10,000 nucleotides of DNA from Actinidia chinensis (lineage: Eukaryota; Streptophyta; Magnoliopsida; Ericales; Actinidiaceae). Under the pieces are notes generated by a model. That model searched no databases, had not been told where the DNA came from, and saw only the letters and a list, made by a program, of their open reading frames with translations. Each line of letters starts with the position of its first letter. Position 1 is the stretch's first letter. The stretch lies in assembly GCA_009663005.1 (NCBI GenBank), contig CM018904.1:4736013-4746012 (forward strand), read 5' to 3'. Both the position numbers and the translations under genes were made by a program. Positions 7,556-10,000 of this stretch are shown in pieces.

Positions 7556-7573
7556 TAACAGTCTAACGGCATA

Positions 7574-7623
7574 AAGCAGACTTTGCCTCGATTTTCCAAT
7601 TTTTCCCAAGCAGATTTTGCCTC
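7574..7623 (+). repeat. Direct repeat AGCAGAnTTTGCCTC
   Basis: AGCAGACTTTGCCTC and AGCAGATTTTGCCTC occur 33 bases apart, differing at one position. They fill the short gap between two MITE-like elements. No function is apparent. Confidence 0.5.
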
Positions 7624-7673
7624 TTTTACATGGGATTTTCCTCTCTCCAATCCACCCTCTCTACAAACAAAAT

Positions 7674-7808
7674 GAGCATCTCCAGCAATACTTGCAATTG
7701 GATCTTACCATTTAGACCAATCACTCTCAAATTAGACCAATATTATGATTTATTCTAAGAGCACTACATAATTTCTCCCATTTCTGAAGATTTGGGTTGG
7801 AGATGATC
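7674..7808 (+). mobile_element. MITE-like element A, 135 bp
   Basis: It starts GAGCATCTCCAGC and ends GGTTGGAGATGATC. The end read in reverse is GATCATCTCCAACC, matching the start at 11 of 13 bases. GAGCATCTCCA...TGGAGATGCTC ends are common among short plant MITEs. There is no convincing target duplication. Bases 7704-7779 recur inverted at 8257-8331, so a second related copy lies downstream in the opposite orientation. Confidence 0.6.
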
Positions 7809-7936
7809 TAAGCAACACTGTTTTGGTTATCTGAAGCTAGCGGTTGAAATTAACGACTACGTCCAATCGGATCAAAAAATTGAAGAAAAAATATAATTTC
7901 TACAAGTCTCACAATTTGTTGTGTTTTTTCATGTAA

Positions 7937-8163
7937 GAGCATTTACGTCAACCTTATTAAATTTCGAGTTAAATTTTAACTTAAAAATCATAATTTTTTT
8001 ACTTTATCAATCTTTCTATTATAAAAAACAGTAAAAAGTAAATAGTGCCTCGTCATAACAGAGAATTTTTTGACTAGTCTAATATGGATAATTTTAAAAA
8101 TTTTACTAATTAAATTAATAAAAGAAAAATATTTAGCCAACTTTAGTTAATGCGGCATGAAAG
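7937..8163 (+). mobile_element. MITE-like element B, relative of element C
   Basis: The left end GAGCATTTACGTCAACC follows TAA (7934-7936). About two thirds of the first 30 bases match the left end of the element at 6955, mostly with transition differences, and ACTTTATCAAT (8001-8011) is shared. The right end is taken near TTAGTTAATGCGGCATG (about 8145-8161), whose reverse, CATGCCGCATTAAC, is a weak partner of the left end. It is AT-rich and has no coding frame. An alternative right end is TGCTC at 8400 followed by TAA (8401-8403), which would give a 464-bp element with matching TAA flanks. Confidence 0.45.
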
Positions 8164-8241
8164 TAAAGGAACCCAGAGACAGTAGGGGGTAGCTTTTTAC
8201 TTATAAAATCACTGCAATACTACTTTGGTCATTTCGGTTTT

Positions 8242-8400
8242 TAGAGAGGGGGAATATGGAGAAATTATCCGGTGCTCTTAGAGCAAATTCCAGTCATTTT
8301 TTAATTTAAAGTGATTGATCTAAATAATAAGTCACTGTTTTTTGTCTGTTGACCAACATCTTTATATGTGTTATTCATTAATGATATATTAGCAATGCTC
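8242..8400 (-). mobile_element. MITE-like element A', inverted copy of element A
   Basis: On the - strand, 8331-8257 aligns with 7704-7779. Shared stretches include TTTAGAnCAATCACT, TAAGAGCAC and ATAATTTCTCC. The outer end TGCTC at 8400, read in reverse, gives GAGCATTGCT and is followed by TAA. The copy is longer on its outer side than element A by some 40 bases and more diverged. The inner boundary is uncertain. Confidence 0.5.
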
Positions 8401-8403
8401 TAA

Positions 8404-8552
8404 TAATCCGTCGGGAAATATGTGGGTATAAATGAATAAATGGTGTGGAGTTCAGTTTGGTTATTTCATTTGAGAGTAAGGATATAGGGAATAGAAATTT
8501 AGATAAGGTTTTCTAGATATACACTGGGAGAGAGAGGGTTGATAGAGAGCGC
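8404..8552. other. Short intergenic stretch, no recognised feature
   Basis: There is no open frame or terminal repeat of note. A GGGAGAGAGAGGG purine run at about 8526-8538 is the only low-complexity patch. Confidence 0.4.
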
Positions 8553-8784
8553 ATGGTTTAAAATCCGGATTGACCTGGTCAATTCAACCAGTCGAAAAAA
8601 CAGTCCAATCAACTGTCAAAATTCATTTTGGCCAAAACTCGGTCAAATTCGCGGTTGAACCAGAAACTACTCGGCGATTGAACCGTTCATTATAAATACC
8701 GGCCGATTCGTTTCATTCACTATTTTAAGACATTTTGTGTGTTAATTTTAAAATTTTAGGATTTGAAGTATAAAACTAGTGTAC

Positions 8785-8825
<41 letters not shown>

Positions 8826-8860
8826 AACATAATTAGACTCACGGCCGGTTGAAATCAGTA
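8553..8860. mobile_element. CCGGTTGAA-rich non-autonomous element
   Basis: The left part repeats words such as GACCTGGTCAATTCAACCAGTCG and GCGGTTGAACC, and the right part has CGGCCGGTTGAA. TTCAACCAGTCG (8583-8594) is an inverted copy of CGGCCGGTTGAA (8842-8853) at 10 of 12 positions. The middle is AT-rich with no coding frame. Sequences built from GGTTTAAAACCGG / GGTTGAACCGG words are frequent plant repeats, possibly of DNA-transposon origin. I could not place exact ends or a target duplication, so class and limits are tentative. Confidence 0.4.
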
Positions 8861-9104
8861 ATTCACCGTTGCTTGATCTCGTTTTATCCGCTTACTCAAC
8901 GTTCGAATTTAATGCAGTTTTTAAGTTTTGGCGTTGAATGGGGGTCAGTTTGTCTGTTTTCATTACTTTTTCTCCCTCTTCGACTCTGAATCGAAGCAAG
9001 AGGAGTGCGGCTACCAGAATCCTGATTGAGACAATATTCTACTGGTTCTCCGAGACCCATCTTGAGAAATCGATGTTTTGGCATAAAGAACCGATTCCCA
9101 TAAT

Positions 9105-9240
9105 TCAATCTTGTACAAATAAAATTTCTCCACCGAATCTGCCCATCGCATACAAGCCATCCTTTACCATTGTTGCGGTTGTGATATTGAGAGAGGAGAG
9201 AAGGAATCTGTGAATCTGTGATATTTGAGAGAGAGGGAAG
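9105..9240 (-). other. Possible transcript leader with a 21-codon reading frame
   Basis: On the - strand, 9240 to 9171 is CT-rich (CCTTCCCTCTCTCTC, CCTTCTCTCCTCTCTC) and ends CCGCAACAATGG, a strong plant start context. The ATG at 9170-9168 opens 21 codons, MVKDGLYAMGRFGGEILFVQD, ending at TGA 9107-9105. The first codon is followed by GTAAAG, which could also be a 5' splice site, making the ATG the end of a first exon. Other frames remain open further down to about 8896 on both strands. No family is recognised. This may be the start of a host gene damaged by the repeat at 8553-8860, or chance. Confidence 0.3.
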
Positions 9241-9544
9241 GTTTGGTGACAGCTAAACCAAAAAACTCATTTTTAATGTATAATGGGTGCCGGGTGGTAC
9301 ACTATAGGCACCTAAGGAAGCTATTGGACCAAGATTTTTGAGCAGTCGCTTACTACTCTAAGCTGAAAATGGTAATAGAGATACAATTGGAGATAATCTT
9401 ACTGACCTGGTTCTTGCCAATCTAGTTGGGATGATTTTATTTGCACCTCCCTTGTAATTTCTGATGAATACAATTATCTTCTTATAGTTTGTAAAATAGT
9501 ATCGATTTTTTTTATTTTTGAAACTATTGATCTCTTATTGTTAA
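9241..9544. other. Sequence of mixed composition, origin unclear
   Basis: Around 9285-9480 the base composition is more balanced than the flanks. TTGTAATTTCTGATGAATACAA near its right end has the look of a transcript tail, but no reading frame with recognisable content runs through it. It could be an old exon or a retroelement end. Confidence 0.3.
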
Positions 9545-9992
9545 TTTTTTAGCAAAAATAATAAGATTGCTCTTATTTTTAAGGCGTCCTTATCTTTTTT
9601 TTCTCAATACACTAATAAAAATTAATAGATATTTTCTTTTTTCTTGACACAATCTTATGTGTTCAAATATCTTATAAAATTAATTATTTTTTTAATAGTG
9701 GTATTATAGGAGAAAAATAAATAAATGAATAATTTTAGGTAATGAATTGTTAAATCTACTAAAAAAATTTATTTTTTAAGTACACTTTGATTAGGAGTAC
9801 TTAAACAGTAAAATATTTAGATTAATTTTTTTAAAAAAAATAAGTATCGATAAAAAAATAAAAAATAAGGTAGTTTACAAATAAATGGTATTTTAAGGAT
9901 AAAAAAAGAAAGAGAATATTTATTCATTTTAATTATTATACTGAAAAAAAAATTAAAAGTCAAAATTTAATGACTTTATTTTTGCTAAAAAA
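9545..9992. mobile_element. AT-rich segment bounded by a perfect 17-bp inverted repeat
   Basis: TTTTTTAGCAAAAATAA at 9545-9561 is the exact reverse complement of 9976-9992. TTA lies just outside each end, at 9541-9543 (one base before the A that precedes the repeat) and 9994-9996. The interior is almost entirely A and T, has no coding frame and includes a small palindrome AAGGCGTCCTT near 9580. The layout suggests a MITE of about 450 bp, but AT-rich sequence raises the chance of an accidental match. Confidence 0.35.
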
Positions 9993-10000
9993 ATTAGATC

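Noticed and set aside
8896..9213. Overlapping frames of 70 and 91 codons on opposite strands
   Set aside because: Neither has a recognisable domain or coding bias strong enough to choose between them. Only the leader-like start at 9170 is kept, as a possibility.

Overview
The window looks like plant (probably dicot) nuclear DNA from a repeat-rich intergenic region. The reasons are the AT-rich background, a Ty3/gypsy retrotransposon relic of plant type, a plant-style solo LTR with a target-site duplication, and several short terminal-inverted-repeat elements (MITEs). No intact protein-coding gene is visible. Every long open stretch is either antisense to a repeat or falls in low-complexity sequence. 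No rRNA, tRNA or CRISPR array was recognised. All family names come from reading motifs by eye, without database comparison.

Bases 1-6289 read best as the 3' half of one old Ty3/gypsy element on the + strand, probably of the Tat/Retand type. It starts with the decayed C-terminus of pol (3-183, two in-frame stops plus a frameshift). A long non-coding 3' region with degenerate tandem repeats follows, then a polypurine tract near 5452-5466 and a 3' LTR at about 5467-6289 that carries a TATA box. Two later insertions appear to split the 3' region. The first is a 2.0-kb solo LTR at 225-2247, probably Tekay/Del chromovirus type, bracketed by a perfect 5-bp duplication GTTAC. The second is a less well bounded LTR-like block from about 3528 to about 4713, with a GTATC/GTACC motif cluster and a TATA box in the loop of a near-perfect inverted repeat.

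Immediately right of the 3' LTR (6290-6480) is sequence of different character. Read on the - strand, it looks like a CT-rich plant 5' leader or splice acceptor followed by a short open reading frame that the LTR cuts off. This is the best candidate for host gene sequence interrupted by the retroelement. A second CT-rich, leader-like stretch with an AACAATGG start context lies on the - strand at 9105-9240.

From 6952 to 8403 the window holds a cluster of MITE-like elements with GAGCATnn ends. One is a roughly 600-bp element flanked by TAA on both sides (6955-7555). A relative lies at 7937-8163. Two inverted copies of another family (7674-7808 and about 8242-8400) flank that relative. A CCGGTTGAA-rich element (about 8553-8860) and an AT-rich stretch bounded by a perfect 17-bp inverted repeat (9545-9992) complete the right side.

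The window is therefore mainly a record of nested transposition, with at most short remnants of host transcription units. Nothing in it forms a recognisable new gene system.
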